Origin: an uncultured Bryobacteraceae bacterium | GTDB lineage: Bacteria; Acidobacteriota; Terriglobia; Bryobacterales; Bryobacteraceae | Reading direction: 5' to 3' | Length of the DNA: 64,000 nucleotides | NCBI GenBank assembly: GCA_938003835.1 | Contig: CALKXJ010000014.1 | Location: 1 to 64,000, forward strand | In this document: piece after piece, positions 19,142-28,704 of the stretch | Layout of the letters: the number at the start of each line of letters is the position of its first letter | Position numbering within the stretch: position 1 is the first letter of the stretch | Made by a program: the position numbers and the translations under genes | The notes under the pieces: model-generated | What the model saw: only the letters and a program-made list of their open reading frames with translations | Told to the model about the DNA's origin: nothing | Database searches by the model: none

Positions 19142-21205
19142 TCACGGGGCCCCGGCGAGCCGCACCACTTCGCGCCGCTCGAGATTCGCCTCGATTTCGG
19201 CGCGCGTCCGCCAGACGGGGCGAAGCTCTTTGCGCGCCGCCAGCGGAAGCTGATCGAAGGCGTGCCGGGAACCCGGCTGGGAGGCGTTGCCGTAAGCCAG
19301 CGAAGCCCGGGCGCGCACGCGCCGGCTGAACTCGATCACGGCGACATAAGAATCGCCGCCGGCCGCCGACCGCCCCTCGAAGTCGATCACGCGGAAAATT
19401 CCCAGCTCCCCGGGCCCGCCATTGGCCGCCAGCTCGTGCGAGCCCCCGCGAAAACGGTACACCTCACCCCAGGCGACATCGGCGGCGCCGAACTCTCTCT
19501 CGACCGCCTCGACGGCCGCTTCGAGGGCTGCTGCCGCCGTTTTCGGCGATGCCAGCCCGCGGGGCGTGCTCCTCGGTTCAGCCTCGCTCCAAGGATCGCG
19601 GAACGGGCCTGCCTTCCCGGAAAGCCGGTGCCACTCGCGCACGAAGCGCTCAAACAGCACGGCGCCGCGGCTTTCCGCCTCCGCCGCGCGATCCCAGCGG
19701 GCCAGGATCTCGGCGCCTTTGCGCGCCCGCGGCCCGCCGTGAAGACGCGCCGCCTCGACGAGCTCGTCCAGGATCCGGTCGGCCAGCTCCATCCGGGTCG
19801 AGTGCTTGTAGGCGACGAGCTCCTCGAAGCTGATGCTGGGATCCTCGTCGAGCATCCGCGCCGAGCGCTGCGCGCGAAAGCTCATGAAGCGCGGCGCCAT
19901 GTAGGCCGGATAATCGTCCGCGCGGAGCGCCTCGGGAAAGGTGGTTGTCCATGGGGGGTCGTTGGCGTTCTGGAGCCAGCCGCTCGGCGGATCGACCACC
20001 TTGGGGAGTTCATCGTAGGTGTGCGTGCGCGTCCAGAGCGTCGCCGGCGTGTCCCCACGCACCGGCCGCTGCCAGAAGTTCCAGTCGCCCTGTGCCCGCA
20101 CCGGCGTCCGGCCGCCGAAGAAATGCATGATGTGGCCGTCGCGGTCGGCGTACATCACCGTGAACATCGGAATCTGAAGGCGGCGCAAGGCCGCCTGAAA
20201 CTCCTGGAGATTCCGCGCCCGGAGCATCTCCCAGTACTGCTCGGCAATGAGTGGGGCATCGAGTCCCGCCAAGCGCAGCGCCAGCGCTTTGCCCTGTTTC
20301 ACCGCCACGATCGGCCCGTGTATGGAACGGCGCACGACGAGCTTGCGCTCTTCGAGGCTGCCGTCCGGGCGGCGCACTTTGAGAACCCGCTCGTCCCGTT
20401 CGAGCGCTTTTGTCGTGCCCTCCCAGCGATAGGAGTCGCCCTCGACAACCAACTCGTAGAGGTCCGCGCCGTCGTAGGTGTTCACCGTGTGCGTCCAGCC
20501 CAGATAGTCGTTGAAGGCGATCGCCAGGATCGGAAAGCCTACCAGCGTCGCCCCGTAGGCGTCGATGCCCGCGCCGACCAGGTGTGCCTCGTACCACGTG
20601 TAGAGGTCCGACCAGGGCAAGTGGGGGTTGACCACCAGCATGGCATGACCGCCTGCGGCCCGCGCGGGCGCCACCGCCCAAGCGTTCGAGCCTCCGGCTT
20701 GCCATCGGCTTTGGGCAACAGCAAGCGCCTGAGGACGCGCGACGAAAGAGAGGTGCACCACCCGCACCAGGTGCGCCAAAACGTCCACCGGCTCCACTGG
20801 CAAAACCTGGCGCATCGGCTCGGCGATCGCCTCCGGATGCTCGCTCGCGTATCGATTGAAGCCGGAGGCGAAGGCGGTCAGGCCACGCTGGAAGTCTCCG
20901 CTTTGCACTTTCCACCACTCGGCAGCCAGTTCCGGCGCGCCCATCGTCCACACCCACTCGTCGCTCGCCAGGTAGCGCTCGCCCCAGTACTCAGCCGCCC
21001 GGCCCCGCGCCTGCCCATAGAGCCGCAAAATCAGATCGGCGTGGCTCTCCGCCTGGGCGTAGCCCAGAGCGCCGAGCAGCCCCTCGATGTCCGAAGCATA
21101 GATGTGGGGCACTCCCCAGCGGTCCCAAAGGATCTCGGGTTCCCGGACATGAGCCGAGCAACCGCCGAGGACGAGCAGCAGAACCAGTGTCGGCGTCTTG
21201 CGCAT
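19142..21205 (-). CDS. Penicillin acylase-family lipoprotein
   Basis: A 687-residue Ntn-hydrolase of the penicillin/acyl-homoserine-lactone acylase family. A lipobox (LVLGGC, Cys16) predicts a membrane-anchored periplasmic protein. The alpha-like part (about 25-165) holds WGVPHIYASD and LGYAQAESHADL; the nucleophile is Ser173 in GGSNAWAVAP, the site of self-cleavage. Later landmarks are VGFPILAIAFND and WTHTVNTYDGADLYEL. Its natural amide substrate is unknown: beta-lactam, acyl-homoserine lactone or peptide amides are all seen in the family. It converges with the BsuPI-domain gene across 9 bp. Confidence 0.92.
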   Translation of the reverse strand: MRKTPTLVLLLVLGGCSAHVREPEILWDRWGVPHIYASDIEGLLGALGYAQAESHADLILRLYGQARGRAAEYWGERYLASDEWVWTMGAPELAAEWWKVQSGDFQRGLTAFASGFNRYASEHPEAIAEPMRQVLPVEPVDVLAHLVRVVHLSFVARPQALAVAQSRWQAGGSNAWAVAPARAAGGHAMLVVNPHLPWSDLYTWYEAHLVGAGIDAYGATLVGFPILAIAFNDYLGWTHTVNTYDGADLYELVVEGDSYRWEGTTKALERDERVLKVRRPDGSLEERKLVVRRSIHGPIVAVKQGKALALRLAGLDAPLIAEQYWEMLRARNLQEFQAALRRLQIPMFTVMYADRDGHIMHFFGGRTPVRAQGDWNFWQRPVRGDTPATLWTRTHTYDELPKVVDPPSGWLQNANDPPWTTTFPEALRADDYPAYMAPRFMSFRAQRSARMLDEDPSISFEELVAYKHSTRMELADRILDELVEAARLHGGPRARKGAEILARWDRAAEAESRGAVLFERFVREWHRLSGKAGPFRDPWSEAEPRSTPRGLASPKTAAAALEAAVEAVEREFGAADVAWGEVYRFRGGSHELAANGGPGELGIFRVIDFEGRSAAGGDSYVAVIEFSRRVRARASLAYGNASQPGSRHAFDQLPLAARKELRPVWRTRAEIEANLERREVVRLAGAP

Positions 21206-21270
21206 GAGGCAATCTTACTCCACGGCGGCGGCCGCTCTTGTGCGCCGCCTCCTGCCGTAACCTGAATCTG

Positions 21271-21903
21271 ATGGCCGAACCGGAGAAACCTTTCGCTACG
21301 CCCCGCATCCGCCTGGACCGCATCTACACCCGGCGCGGCGATGCCGGCGAGACGACCCTCGCCGGGGGCGAGCCGATCTCAAAAGACGCCGACCGGATCG
21401 ATTGCTTCGGCACGGTGGATGAGCTCAACGCCTTCACCGGGCTGGCTTGCGTTACCGCCGAGGAGGCCGCCCGCCAGGCGCCGCAGCTCGGCACACTGGT
21501 GGCGGCGCTCCGGCGCGTCCAGCACGAGCTGTTCAATCTCGGCTCGATTCTGGCCACGCCACCCGAGAAAGTCCACCCCAAACAGGCCCGGATTTCCGCG
21601 GCCGACGTGGCGCGGCTCGAGCGCGACATCGACGCCGCCAACGAGGCGCTGGCGCCTCTGAGCTCGTTCGTGCTGCCGGGCGGCTGCCGGCTGAACGCCG
21701 AGCTGCATGCTTGCCGCACCGTCTGCCGCCGCGCCGAAAGGCTACTCGTGCGCCTGGCGCGCCGGGAGTCCGTGCCGCCTGAGACGCTCCAGTATCTCAA
21801 TCGACTGAGCGACGCCTTCTTCGTCTGGAGCCGTTGGGCGAACGCACTGCTCGGTTGCCCCGAGGTCCTCTGGGATCCGAACTTTGCCGGCCAGGGGCGC
21901 TAG
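21271..21903 (+). CDS. Cob(I)yrinic acid a,c-diamide adenosyltransferase, PduO type
   Basis: A 210-residue ATP:corrinoid adenosyltransferase making adenosylcobalamin. ATP-binding motif YTRRGDAGETTLAGG, the FGTVDELNAFTGLA segment and the RTVCRRAERLLVRLA helix identify the PduO family. ATG 21271 is the start that gives the usual N-terminus. It runs tail-to-tail into the 2-oxoglutarate decarboxylase gene, the stop codons sharing bases 21901-21902. No other B12 gene is in the window, so it probably serves salvaged corrinoid. Confidence 0.95.
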   Translation: MAEPEKPFATPRIRLDRIYTRRGDAGETTLAGGEPISKDADRIDCFGTVDELNAFTGLACVTAEEAARQAPQLGTLVAALRRVQHELFNLGSILATPPEKVHPKQARISAADVARLERDIDAANEALAPLSSFVLPGGCRLNAELHACRTVCRRAERLLVRLARRESVPPETLQYLNRLSDAFFVWSRWANALLGCPEVLWDPNFAGQGR

Positions 21904-24900
21904 CGGGATTTCCTCGCGCGCACCGGGCGCCGCCAGACGACCTGCTCCTGAGTGAATGCGCCCTCGATGACCGCCGCCTGTTCCTCCAGGTGGCGCTTGT
22001 AAGAGCCGGTGGCCGGGCTGGCGGAGTCGACCCGGCCGACGTAACGAAGCTTCCGCCGCGAGGACTCGAGCAGCGGCTCGATGCGTTCCCGCACGAACCG
22101 CCAGGGCCCCATATTGCGCGGCTCCTCCTGCACCCAGATCACATCGGCCGTGTCCGGATAGGCGAGCAGGAGCTCACGCAACTCCTGCTCGGGGAACGGA
22201 TAGAGCTGCTCGAGCCGCACGATGGCGACGTTGAACGCCTGGCGCTCCTCGCGCGCGGCTTCGAGCTCGTAGTAGATCTTGCCCGAGCACAGCAGCAGGC
22301 GCGCGACACGGTCGGGCGGCGTTCCCAGCGCATCGGGCAGGATCTCGCGAAAACTACCCCGGAAAAACTCCTCGCGGGCAGAAACCACCTTGGGATGGCG
22401 GAGCAGGCTCTTGGGCGTGAAAATCACCAGCGGCTTGCGCACGCCGCGGCGGTCCGGCCCGCCGTACATCTGCCGCCGCAGCAGGTGGAAGTACTGCGCC
22501 GGCGTGGTGCAGTTGGCGATCTGGATGTTGTTTTCCGCCGTCAGCGTCAGGAACCGCTCGATGCGCGCGCTCGAGTGCTCCGGGCCCTGGCCTTCGTAGC
22601 CGTGCGGCAACAGCAGCACCAGCCCGCTCGGCTGGCCCCACTTGGTCTCGGCGCAGGTGATGAACTGGTCGATCATGATCTGCGCGCCGTTGGCGAAATC
22701 GCCGAACTGGGCCTCCCAGAGCACCAGCGTCAGCGGGTCGCCCACGCTGTAGCCGAATTCGAAGCCGAGCACGGCGTACTCGCTCAGCGAGCTGTCGTAG
22801 ACGTCGAAGCGGGCCTGGTCCGGCGAGAGGTGTTTCATCGGGATGTACTCATGGCCGTCCTCGGCGTCGAAGAAGGCCAGATGGCGCTGGCTGAAGGTGC
22901 CGCGCGAGGAGTCCTGCCCGCTCAGGCGGACCGGCGTGCCCTCGAGAACCAGGCTTCCGAAAGCGAGCGCCTCGGCCAGCGCCCAGTCCACCGGGGCGCC
23001 GTCGAGAGCCGCCTTGCGCCGCTCGATGAAGCCTTTGAGACGCGGGTGCAGCCGGAAGTCCGCCGGGAAGCTGGTGATGCCGCGGATCACCCGCTCGAAC
23101 GTCGTCTGGTCGATGGCCGTTCGCGGGCACCAGGTCGGAATCCGGTCGGCGCTCACCAGGGCCAGGTCCTGGATCTCGTAATGGCTCTCGCGTGATTGCG
23201 CCTGCTGGTAGCCGCGCTGGAATCGCGCGCGGAACTCGGCCCGCCAGGCCGCCACCTGTTCCGGCTTCACCAGCTTCTCGCGCACCAGCTTCTCGGCGTA
23301 CTGCGTCGCCACCGAAGGATGCGTGCGGATCTTGCGATAGAGGACCGGCTGCGTGAAGCTCGGATCGTCGGCCTCGTTGTGCCCGTGCCGGCGGTAGCAG
23401 AACATGTCGATGACGACGTCCTTGTTGAACTGCTGCCGGTAGTCGAAGGCGATCTCGACGACCCGCGCCACCGCCTCGGGGTCGTCACCGTTGACGTGGA
23501 AGATCGGCGCCTGGACCGCCTTGGCCACATCGGTCGAATAGGGCGACGAGCGCGCCTCCTCGGGGCCGGTGGTGAAGCCGATCTGGTTGTTGATCACCAG
23601 GTGGATGGTGCCGCCCGTCCAGTAGCCGGGCAACTGGGAGAGGTTCAGCGTCTCCATGACGACGCCCTGGCCGGCGAAGGCGGCGTCGCCGTGAACGAGC
23701 ACCGGGATCACCTTGGCATGCCCGTTCTCGCCCAGCCGCTGCTGCTTGGGCCGCACGATGCCCTCCACCACCGGATCGACCGCCTCGAGGTGGCTCGGAT
23801 TCGGCGCCACTGAAACCGCGATCTCGCGCCCCGAAGGCGCGCGGTGCGTGCCCGTGGCGCCCAGGTGGTATTTGACGTCGCCGGAGCCCTGCGTGCTCAG
23901 CGGATCGATGTCGCCCTCGAACTCCGCGAAGATCTGCTCGAGCGGCTTGCCCACCACGTTGGCCAGCACGTTCAGCCTCCCGCGGTGCGCCATGCCGATG
24001 ACGGCCTCGACGGCGCCGTGATCGGCCGCCCGGTCGAGCAACTCGTCCAGAATCACGATGGCCGCCTCGGCCCCTTCGAGCGAAAAACGCTTGTGGCCTA
24101 CAAAGCGCGCCCCGAGGAAATGCTCGAACTCCTCGGCCTCGAGCAGTCGCACGAGGATCCGCCGCCGGCGCTCGTCATCGAGCGGCCAGGAGTTGGCCTG
24201 TGGCTCCATGCGCTCCTGCAACCAGCGCTTCTGCTCCGGCTGCTGGATGTTCATGTACTCGCAGCCGATCTTGCCGCAATAGGTGCGCCGGAGCGTCTCG
24301 AGGATCTCCCTCAGCGTCGCCACCTCTTTGAGCGCGCCCTCACCGAGAGCCCGCCCCAGATTCCCGGTCAGAAACTCGCGGTCCAGATCCCAGAGCGTCA
24401 GGCCGTAGGTCGCCGGGTCGAGCTCGGGATGGTAGTGGGGCTCGGCACCCAGCGGGTCCAGATCCGCAATCAGGTGGCCGCGCACCCGGTAAGCATTGAT
24501 AAGCTGGAGCACCGCCGCCTCTTTGGCCACCTCCGAGCGGGCGCCCGTGGCGGCGGCGAGGCCGACCGGCCGGTCCTGCTCCCAGCGCACGGGCCGGTAG
24601 GGCACCTTCAAGTCGGCGAAGATCGACTCATAGAAGCCGTCGCCGCCCTCGAGCAACGCCTGCACCTGCCCGAGGAACATCCCCGACTCGGCGCCCTGAA
24701 TGATGCGGTGATCGTAGGTGCAGGTGATCGTCATCACCTTGCTCAGGCCGATCATCGCCCGCATCTCCTCGGAGACGCCCTTGTACTCAGCCGGGTAGTC
24801 GATGGCGCCGGTGGCGATGATGGCGCCTTGTCCCGGCATCAGGCGCGGCACCGAGCCCACCGTGCCCACCGTGCCCGGATTCGTCAGCGAAACCGTTGTG

Positions 24901-25571
24901 CCCTGAAAATCCTCCACCGCGAGCTTGCCCTCGCGGGCGCGCCGGATGAGATCGTCATAGGCCGCCAGGAACTGTTCGAAGTTCAACGCGCCGGCATTCT
25001 TGATGTTCGGCACCAGAAGCAGCCGCCCGCCGTCCTTGCCCGCCACGTCGACCGCGATGCCGAGGTTCACCGCCTTGCGCAGCAGGCGGAAGGCCGCTCC
25101 ATCGCGTTCCACATAGGCGGCATTCAGGTTCGGGAAGCGCTCGAGCGCCCGCAGAATCGCGTACGCGATCAGGTGAGTGTAGGAGATCTTGCCTTTGCCG
25201 TGCAGCTCGCGGTGCTGGTTGAGGATGCGGCGGTTCTCGTCCACCAGCTTCACCGGGACGGTGCGCTGCGAGGTCGCCACCGGCAGCCAGATGCTGGCGT
25301 TCATGTTCTCGGCGATGCGCGCCGCCGTGCCGCGCAGCGGCACCAGCTCATCGTTCGGACCGGGCTCGACCGGGGGCTGCGGCGGCGCCGCGACCGTCAC
25401 CGTCGCCGGGGCTGCCGGCGCCGCTGCGGCAGATTTCACCGCACCGCCGTTCGACTCGAAGATCTCCTTCCAGCTCGGATCGATCGCCTGGCGGTCGTAG
25501 AGGTACTGCTGATAAACCTCTTCCTCGATCCAGCGATTGATGTCGGGTATCGTACGGAGTTTATCGGGCAT
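21900..25571 (-). CDS. kgd: Multifunctional 2-oxoglutarate decarboxylase/dehydrogenase E1 with fused E2 domain
   Basis: A 1223-residue TCA-cycle enzyme. Residues 1-40 resemble the E1 N-terminal tail (EEVYQQYLYDRQAIDPSWKE), 41-75 is an Ala/Pro linker, 80-330 is a 2-oxoacid acyltransferase domain with catalytic His288 (YDHRIIQG), and the rest is a thiamine-diphosphate E1 (HLGATG, GDAAFAGQG, INNQIGFTT). There is no lipoyl domain. This E2-E1 fusion is best known from actinobacterial Kgd/OdhA, where E1 works with a shared E2. ATG 25571 gives the family N-terminus. A TATGAT -10 at 25629-25634 lies upstream. Confidence 0.95.
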   Translation of the reverse strand: MPDKLRTIPDINRWIEEEVYQQYLYDRQAIDPSWKEIFESNGGAVKSAAAAPAAPATVTVAAPPQPPVEPGPNDELVPLRGTAARIAENMNASIWLPVATSQRTVPVKLVDENRRILNQHRELHGKGKISYTHLIAYAILRALERFPNLNAAYVERDGAAFRLLRKAVNLGIAVDVAGKDGGRLLLVPNIKNAGALNFEQFLAAYDDLIRRAREGKLAVEDFQGTTVSLTNPGTVGTVGSVPRLMPGQGAIIATGAIDYPAEYKGVSEEMRAMIGLSKVMTITCTYDHRIIQGAESGMFLGQVQALLEGGDGFYESIFADLKVPYRPVRWEQDRPVGLAAATGARSEVAKEAAVLQLINAYRVRGHLIADLDPLGAEPHYHPELDPATYGLTLWDLDREFLTGNLGRALGEGALKEVATLREILETLRRTYCGKIGCEYMNIQQPEQKRWLQERMEPQANSWPLDDERRRRILVRLLEAEEFEHFLGARFVGHKRFSLEGAEAAIVILDELLDRAADHGAVEAVIGMAHRGRLNVLANVVGKPLEQIFAEFEGDIDPLSTQGSGDVKYHLGATGTHRAPSGREIAVSVAPNPSHLEAVDPVVEGIVRPKQQRLGENGHAKVIPVLVHGDAAFAGQGVVMETLNLSQLPGYWTGGTIHLVINNQIGFTTGPEEARSSPYSTDVAKAVQAPIFHVNGDDPEAVARVVEIAFDYRQQFNKDVVIDMFCYRRHGHNEADDPSFTQPVLYRKIRTHPSVATQYAEKLVREKLVKPEQVAAWRAEFRARFQRGYQQAQSRESHYEIQDLALVSADRIPTWCPRTAIDQTTFERVIRGITSFPADFRLHPRLKGFIERRKAALDGAPVDWALAEALAFGSLVLEGTPVRLSGQDSSRGTFSQRHLAFFDAEDGHEYIPMKHLSPDQARFDVYDSSLSEYAVLGFEFGYSVGDPLTLVLWEAQFGDFANGAQIMIDQFITCAETKWGQPSGLVLLLPHGYEGQGPEHSSARIERFLTLTAENNIQIANCTTPAQYFHLLRRQMYGGPDRRGVRKPLVIFTPKSLLRHPKVVSAREEFFRGSFREILPDALGTPPDRVARLLLCSGKIYYELEAAREERQAFNVAIVRLEQLYPFPEQELRELLLAYPDTADVIWVQEEPRNMGPWRFVRERIEPLLESSRRKLRYVGRVDSASPATGSYKRHLEEQAAVIEGAFTQEQVVWRRPVRARKSR

Positions 25572-25705
25572 GCTCGTTTTGAGGCTTCGGGCGGGTTCCC
25601 CCCGCGATCTCAAGGGTGCTTATCGACCATCATACCGCCCCTGCGGAAAGACAAGAAGACCTACTAGGGAGCTGGTTACGGAAACGACTCGAGGAGGGAC
25701 GACTA

Positions 25706-25930
25706 CTACTTGTGCCGGTACGTGATTCGCCCTTTGGTCAAATCGTAGGGCGACATTTCGACAGTGACGCGATCTCCGGCCAGAACGCGGATGCGGTTCC
25801 GGCGCAACTTGCCCGCAAGATGCGCCAGAATTCTCCGGTCTTTATCCTGGTCGAGCTGCACGGCGAACAGCCCGCTGGGAAACTTCTCGACCACGGTGCC
25901 CTGGACTTCAATGCAATCCTCTTTGCTCAT
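25706..25930 (-). CDS. infA: Translation initiation factor IF-1
   Basis: A 74-residue OB-fold protein; IF-1 binds the 30S A site. ATG 25930 is preceded by GGGAGGA, an excellent ribosome site, which rules out the 11-residue longer frame. Family motifs: [39 protein letters not shown] and [13 protein letters not shown]. It stands alone rather than in a ribosomal-protein operon. A TATAAT sits at 25979-25984 on its strand, without a recognisable -35. Confidence 0.97.
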   Translation of the reverse strand: MSKEDCIEVQGTVVEKFPSGLFAVQLDQDKDRRILAHLAGKLRRNRIRVLAGDRVTVEMSPYDLTKGRITYRHK

Positions 25931-26021
25931 TGTCCTCCCAAGCTTTAAATTGCCGGCGCTCACGCCCCGGCACCTATAATTATAGCCGCGTGCGCCGCCG
26001 CGTTCGGCCCTTCAGAACCCG

Positions 26022-28286
26022 TCAGAAGTTGATCGTCAAGCTTGTCGCCAGCGTTCGCATCGCTGTCGGACCGTAAATGTAGCCGGAGTCGCGCAGCGGC
26101 CCCCGGTCTAAATCCCGCTGGAAGCTGTCGGTCAGGTTCGTGAAACGGCAGGAGAGGCGCATCCGCGCACCCGCCCAGTTGGGCACCCGCAGCGTGCGAG
26201 AGAGGATCGCGCTCCAGACGGCGAAAGCAGGCGTGCGCTCCAGGCGATCCTCGGCAATGTAGCCCGCGTAGTGCGGCGCCACCATCGAGCCCGTGAAGTC
26301 ACCGGTGAAGGTCAGCTCCCAGCCACGCCCGAAATCGGCGTCGAGCGCCACGAAGCCATACCGGTTCGGCGTGCGAAAATAACGCAAACTGCCGAAGTCC
26401 GGCTCCGGCTCGCGGTAGCGCGCCTGCTGGAGCGTGACGCCGCCGCGCAACCCGAGCGCGCGACGGGGGCGCCAGTTCCAGTCGAGCTCGACGCCCCGCA
26501 CCTCGGAGCCCGGTCCGTTGATCCGTTCCAGGCGGCGAAAGCCCTCGAGCTGTTGCGCCCCACTCACTTCCCGGAATAGGTGCACGTCCCGGAGCGACGT
26601 CCAGAACAGCCCCGCGCCCACCTGAAGCGGCTGGCCGCCCACCGAGCCGGCATAGTCCACGGACAGGTTGCGGCTCATCGAGCGCTCTTCGCGCAGACCC
26701 GGCGCGTTGTCCATGAGCAGGCCCTGGCCGCCCACCTGCGTTACGTGCAGGTCCTCCTCGAAAATCACCGGCGCGCGAAATCCGGTGGAAAGGCCGAACC
26801 GCAGGCTCCACCGGTCGTCGAGACTGAGTCGCAGGTTGCCCCGCGGGCTGAGGACCCAGTGCGCCAGCACGTTGCTCTTGTCGGCCCGCAGACCTCCCAC
26901 CAGCGTCACCCGCCCTCCGAGCCGCCACTCGTCCTGCGCGTAGAGGCCCGAATTGGCAAAAACGCTGCGGTAGTCCCGGCGGTAGGCGGGAAAGCTATCG
27001 CGCACTTGCTCGCGCTGGAGCTGCCAGCCGGCCAGAAGGGTGTGCGCGCCCATCTGGCGCCCAAGCTGAACGTCGCCGACCCAAAGCGGGTTGCCCGTGA
27101 CGCCGTAGGCGTTCGGGTTGAAGCCGGAGCCGTAGTAACTCGACCGGCCCAGATACTGGAAACTCGATGCCAGGCTGTAGAAGGTCGAGGCGTCGATCGA
27201 GTGGTTGAAGCGCACGGTGCCCCCATAGCGCCGTGATTCCGCCATCTCGGTGATGTCGGTCTGCTCGGGCGGCCGCTCCAGGCTGTTGCCGCCGCGCCGA
27301 AAGTCATCCATCAGGCTCGCGCTGAGCGTCAGGCGGGCCCGGCCGTCGGCGAACCGGCGGAAGAGCGTGATACCGCCGGCATCGGTCCTCTTGCGCGGCA
27401 CGTCGGTGAAACCATCCCCGTCACGGTCAATCTGGGTCCGCCGCAGGGAGCGGACCCAGCCGTCGGCGGAGAAGCCGGCCACCAGCCGTTCGCGTTGCAC
27501 CGTCGCGCCCAGAGAAGTTTCCGGCCGGCCCCGCTGCCAGCCCGTTTGAGTGTCGAAAGAGGCCGAGCCGCCACGCGGCTCGCGCCGGATGAGGTTGATG
27601 ACGCCGCCGACGGCGCTCGGCCCGTAAAGCGCCGAGGCGCCTCCTTTGACCACCTCGATCGCATCGAGGAAGTCGGTCGGCAACTGCTCGAGCGCGTAGA
27701 CCATGTTGACCGAGGAGACGGTAGGCAGCCCGTCTTCGAGAAGTTGGGTGTACCGGCCCTCCAGGCCGTTCAGCCGCACCGCGAGAAAGCCGCAATTCTG
27801 GCAGGTGGCTTCCACGCGGACCCCGGTGACGGTGGCCACCAGCGCCTCGCTCAGCAGGCGCGCCTGCCGCCGCTGGCAGACCAGGCCGCTGACCACCTCG
27901 GTGCGCACAGGCGCATCCTCGATCCGGTGTGGCGTCCGCGTCCCGGTGACCACCACGGTTTCGGCGTAAACCGGCTCGGCCACCAGTTGGATTTCGACCC
28001 AGGTGCGGCCCTCTGCGGCCAGTTGAGTTTCGATCGGCTCGCTCGGGAAGTAGCCCGGCGCCTCGGCACGAAGCCGCAGGATTCCGAGCGGCAGATCAGA
28101 GAGCGTGAACCGTCCGTCGGCAGCCGTCACGCCCTGAACCCGTAGCTGCTCTACCGAGACGGTGGCGCCCGCCACCGGGCGCCCGTCCTGGTCTGTGACC
28201 ACGCCTTCAAGAGATGGTCCGAGCTGCCCTTGAACGAGCAGCGCGGCCCACACGAAAGCCGCCAGGCGGAAGCTCGTCTGCATCAC
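26022..28286 (-). CDS. TonB-dependent receptor with CxxC plug
   Basis: A 754-residue outer-membrane receptor. Signal peptide (1-20), carboxypeptidase-regulatory-like domain (about 25-105), TonB-box-like ETVVVTG (109-115), plug (about 120-235) and barrel. The plug carries Cys137 and a C-X2-C pair (162-165, TCQNCGF) ahead of VRLNGLEGRYTQLLEDG. Related receptors in Bacteroidetes keep this CQNCGF motif. Together with the small CxxC protein encoded 87 bp upstream it suggests a thiophilic metal such as copper, or haem, but the ligand is not proven. It is likely co-transcribed from the promoter at 28705-28733. Confidence 0.92.
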   Translation of the reverse strand: MMQTSFRLAAFVWAALLVQGQLGPSLEGVVTDQDGRPVAGATVSVEQLRVQGVTAADGRFTLSDLPLGILRLRAEAPGYFPSEPIETQLAAEGRTWVEIQLVAEPVYAETVVVTGTRTPHRIEDAPVRTEVVSGLVCQRRQARLLSEALVATVTGVRVEATCQNCGFLAVRLNGLEGRYTQLLEDGLPTVSSVNMVYALEQLPTDFLDAIEVVKGGASALYGPSAVGGVINLIRREPRGGSASFDTQTGWQRGRPETSLGATVQRERLVAGFSADGWVRSLRRTQIDRDGDGFTDVPRKRTDAGGITLFRRFADGRARLTLSASLMDDFRRGGNSLERPPEQTDITEMAESRRYGGTVRFNHSIDASTFYSLASSFQYLGRSSYYGSGFNPNAYGVTGNPLWVGDVQLGRQMGAHTLLAGWQLQREQVRDSFPAYRRDYRSVFANSGLYAQDEWRLGGRVTLVGGLRADKSNVLAHWVLSPRGNLRLSLDDRWSLRFGLSTGFRAPVIFEEDLHVTQVGGQGLLMDNAPGLREERSMSRNLSVDYAGSVGGQPLQVGAGLFWTSLRDVHLFREVSGAQQLEGFRRLERINGPGSEVRGVELDWNWRPRRALGLRGGVTLQQARYREPEPDFGSLRYFRTPNRYGFVALDADFGRGWELTFTGDFTGSMVAPHYAGYIAEDRLERTPAFAVWSAILSRTLRVPNWAGARMRLSCRFTNLTDSFQRDLDRGPLRDSGYIYGPTAMRTLATSLTINF

Positions 28287-28373
28287 GGAGATCCGTCTCC
28301 TTTCCTTTTCACTTCCGGGTACCGGACCTTCATCCGGCAGACAGCCCTCCCGGGACCGCAGCCGGAATCCGGA

Positions 28374-28694
28374 TCAAATCGCGCGGAAGGAGACGTCGGG
28401 CGGGGCGCGGCCCTTTGGGCACGGCACAGACGGTTCAGCCGGCAGCAGGCACGCCGCCGGCGCGCACGGCCAGGTGGACGGAGCAGGGGACGGCAGATCA
28501 AGACCGCCGGCAGCCGGCTCCAGGCCGACGTGCTGCAACTGGCAGAGGGCGCAGGGCCGGCCCGCCACCGGGTCGTCGCGGTGCAACGGGCTGTCGGCGG
28601 CCAGAACCGCAGCCACGAATAGGAGGGCCGCGGCTGCGGCGAGAGCCGCCATCCGGCCCCGGGGGCGACCGGGTGTCGCGCCACTGCAACACAT
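28374..28694 (-). CDS. Small exported Cys/His-rich protein (DUF2946-like)
   Basis: A 106-residue protein with one hydrophobic segment (about 15-32, AALAAAAALLFVAAVLA) serving as signal or anchor, followed by HRDDPVAGRPCALCQLQH: His38, Cys48, Cys51 and His55 look like a metal site. More Cys residues follow in the Pro-rich tail. The pattern recalls DUF2946-type proteins, which in proteobacteria sit beside copper-linked TonB receptors. The ATG lies inside an inverted repeat (28685-28699). ATG at 28652 (residue 15) is an alternative start. It precedes the CxxC-plug receptor by 87 bp. Confidence 0.65.
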   Translation of the reverse strand: MCCSGATPGRPRGRMAALAAAAALLFVAAVLAADSPLHRDDPVAGRPCALCQLQHVGLEPAAGGLDLPSPAPSTWPCAPAACLLPAEPSVPCPKGRAPPDVSFRAI

Positions 28695-28699
28695 TTGCA
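28685..28699 (-). promoter_or_regulatory. Second Fur-family-like operator over a start codon
   Basis: Minus strand TGCAAAT-G-TGTTGCA: the left half is identical to the operator at 6913-6927 and the outer TGCAA/TTGCA arms are perfectly inverted. As at 6913, the embedded ATG is the predicted start codon, here 5 nt from the -10 element. Shared sequence and shared placement argue for one regulator. Confidence 0.55.
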
Positions 28700-28704
28700 C
28701 TTTT

